A stretch of DNA of 64,000 nucleotides, from contig NZ_JARXWN010000019.1 in NCBI RefSeq assembly GCF_029892965.1, positions 23,375 through 87,374 on the forward strand. Direction: 5' to 3'. Below are positions 62,649 through 64,000 of this stretch, one piece after another. The notes under the pieces were generated by a model. It saw only the letters and a list, made by a program, of their open reading frames with translations, made no database searches and had not been told where the DNA came from. Origin of the DNA: Dysgonomonas sp. PF1-14 (lineage in GTDB: Bacteria; Bacteroidota; Bacteroidia; Bacteroidales; Dysgonomonadaceae). The translations under genes and the position numbers were made by a program. Positions within the stretch are counted from its first letter, which is position 1. The number at the start of each line of letters is the position of its first letter.

Positions 62649-63839
62649 ATGGCAGATTCGAATTTTATAGACTACGTCAAAATATATTGCCGCTCGGGAA
62701 AAGGAGGAAGAGGTTCAACCCACTTCCGCCGCGAAAAGTACATTCCTAAAGGCGGGCCTGACGGAGGTGACGGAGGGAACGGAGGAAATATAATCCTTCG
62801 TGGAAACCGTAATATGTGGACACTGCTCCACTTGAAGTTCCAACGCCATATACTAGCCGGGCATGGCGAAAGTGGATCGGGAAGGCTAAGTACAGGTAAA
62901 AGCGGTGAATCGAAGATCATAGATGTGCCATGTGGTACTGTTGCCTATGATGCCGAAACAGGTGAATACCTCTGTGACGTAACCGAAGACGGACAGGAAG
63001 TGATCCTGCTGAAAGGTGGTAAAGGCGGTCGCGGAAATAACCACTTCAAGACATCTACCAATCAGGCTCCACGCTATGCACAGCCCGGTGAGCCATACGA
63101 AGAGCGCAGGGTAATACTCGAGCTCAAAGTATTGGCCGATGTAGGGCTAGTAGGATTCCCTAATGCAGGTAAGTCTACATTGCTCTCGGTTGTAAGTGCT
63201 GCCAAGCCTAAAATAGCCAACTATCCGTTTACTACACTGGAGCCAAAGATCGGGATTGTCAGCTATCGCGACTACAAGTCGTTTGTGATGGCCGATATAC
63301 CGGGCATTATAGAAGGAGCCAGCGAAGGCAAAGGTTTGGGACTGCGCTTCCTGCGTCATATCGAGCGTAACTCTCTTCTCTTGTTCATGGTGCCTGCTGA
63401 TGCGGACGATATACATCAGGAATACAGGATACTGCTCAACGAACTGGCTCAATATAACCCTGAGCTGCTCGACAAAAGCCGAGTACTGGCTATCTCCAAA
63501 TCGGATATGCTGGACGATGAACTGATGGAAGCACTGGCAGCCGACCTGCCGGAGATACCTCACATATTCATATCATCCATTACCGGACAGAATATCACAG
63601 CACTCAAAGACCTGCTGTGGCGCGAACTGAATGCCGATGGCGAATACAGGAAGTCATTCGACATTTCACACCGCAATCTGGACATCAAGACTGTCGAATT
63701 CAGTGAGGAAGAAGAATACATTCCCGAGGAAGACGACCTTGAAGAAGACTGGGATGACGAAGAAGAGGACTTCGACCCTGAATTCTACTATGAGAAGGGT
63801 GAAGAGTTTGAAGGTGAAGAACCGAAAGACACAGAATAA
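62649..63839 (+). CDS. obgE: Obg family GTPase
   Basis: 396 residues from ATG 62649 (the frame also opens at a TTG, 62622, inside the hairpin tail). It has the glycine-rich Obg fold (about 1-155, [26 protein letters not shown]), G1 GFPNAGKST, switch [11 protein letters not shown] and a very acidic C-terminus ([13 protein letters not shown]). It works in late large-subunit assembly and stress control. The acidic tail is longer than in E. coli. Confidence 0.95.
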   Translation: MADSNFIDYVKIYCRSGKGGRGSTHFRREKYIPKGGPDGGDGGNGGNIILRGNRNMWTLLHLKFQRHILAGHGESGSGRLSTGKSGESKIIDVPCGTVAYDAETGEYLCDVTEDGQEVILLKGGKGGRGNNHFKTSTNQAPRYAQPGEPYEERRVILELKVLADVGLVGFPNAGKSTLLSVVSAAKPKIANYPFTTLEPKIGIVSYRDYKSFVMADIPGIIEGASEGKGLGLRFLRHIERNSLLLFMVPADADDIHQEYRILLNELAQYNPELLDKSRVLAISKSDMLDDELMEALAADLPEIPHIFISSITGQNITALKDLLWRELNADGEYRKSFDISHRNLDIKTVEFSEEEEYIPEEDDLEEDWDDEEEDFDPEFYYEKGEEFEGEEPKDTE

Positions 63840-63930
63840 CAGACAACTAGAAGTGGTTCAGTGTACTATTGAATCTGAGTCACTTCTTTCTTTTCTTCAT
63901 CTATAGTGAAATAGTTTCGATCTGATCTGA

Positions 63931-63993
63931 CAGTTAAAGGGCAAACAATTAAGTTTGTATTGCTTAATAAACAAAAAGTTTAACCCTTTAACT
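63931..63993. repeat. Inverted repeat near the window end
   Basis: AGTTAAAGGG (63932-63941) and CCCTTTAACT (63984-63993) are exact complements with 42 bases between. They may belong to a regulatory or repeat element cut by the window end. Confidence 0.4.
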
Positions 63994-64000
63994 TATCAGA

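Overview
The window looks like a chromosomal segment of a Bacteroidales bacterium, most likely in the Dysgonomonas/Parabacteroides neighbourhood (an inference from gene content; no marker search was possible). Supporting signs are promoters of the Bacteroidetes type (-7 TAnnTTTG, once with a perfectly spaced -33 TTTG), few Shine-Dalgarno sequences, glycine-lipid genes glsA/glsB, DUF5020, DUF6340 and DUF3108 proteins, an M56-TonB chimera and Bacteroides-type integrases.

Bases 1-28440 are mostly core genome: a truncated TPR protein, a DUF486 membrane protein, a Nudix-fold regulator and a lipoprotein, CCA-adding enzyme, folA, rpmH (bL34), cvpA, a secreted thioredoxin, the glycine-lipid pair glsA-glsB running into ogt, maf and a histidine kinase, a POT/MFS transporter, two rhomboid proteases with an EEP-family protein, HU, hemolysin III, a Pif1/RecD-like helicase, a lipoprotein, argS, a TonB-dependent receptor, rlmI, and a purine permease with a Tsx-like DUF5020 protein.

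Bases 28474-46676 hold an integrative mobilizable element of about 18.1 kb, inserted in the 3' part of an intact tRNA-Pro(UGG). It has 58-bp att repeats, a 22-bp subterminal repeat near each end, a tyrosine integrase, an excisionase-like protein, DUF3408, MobC, a relaxase, an oriT candidate, and an operon of an AlbA_2 ATP-binding protein with an unrecognised 489-aa protein. Nested inside it, between two 17-bp direct repeats (28681 and 39060), is a 10.4-kb phase-variable type I restriction-modification module: hsdR, a PrrC-like ABC-ATPase/anticodon-nuclease candidate, hsdM, one expressed hsdS, three silent or partial hsdS cassettes in alternating orientation joined by inverted repeats, and a dedicated-looking tyrosine recombinase. 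This module is the most interesting part of the window: a switching DNA-specificity system with a possible back-up suicide nuclease translated with it.

Bases 46677-64000 return to core genome: dapB, lepB and a catalytically degenerate lepB paralogue, wbqC, an Ig-like lipoprotein, a DUF3108 protein, an M56 metallopeptidase-TonB fusion with a BlaI regulator and a visible operator, tsaB, RNase R, an AIM24 protein, and hpt, adk and obgE. The intergenic gaps here and at 21.5 kb carry a dispersed 19-bp repeat (five copies) with other non-coding repeats.
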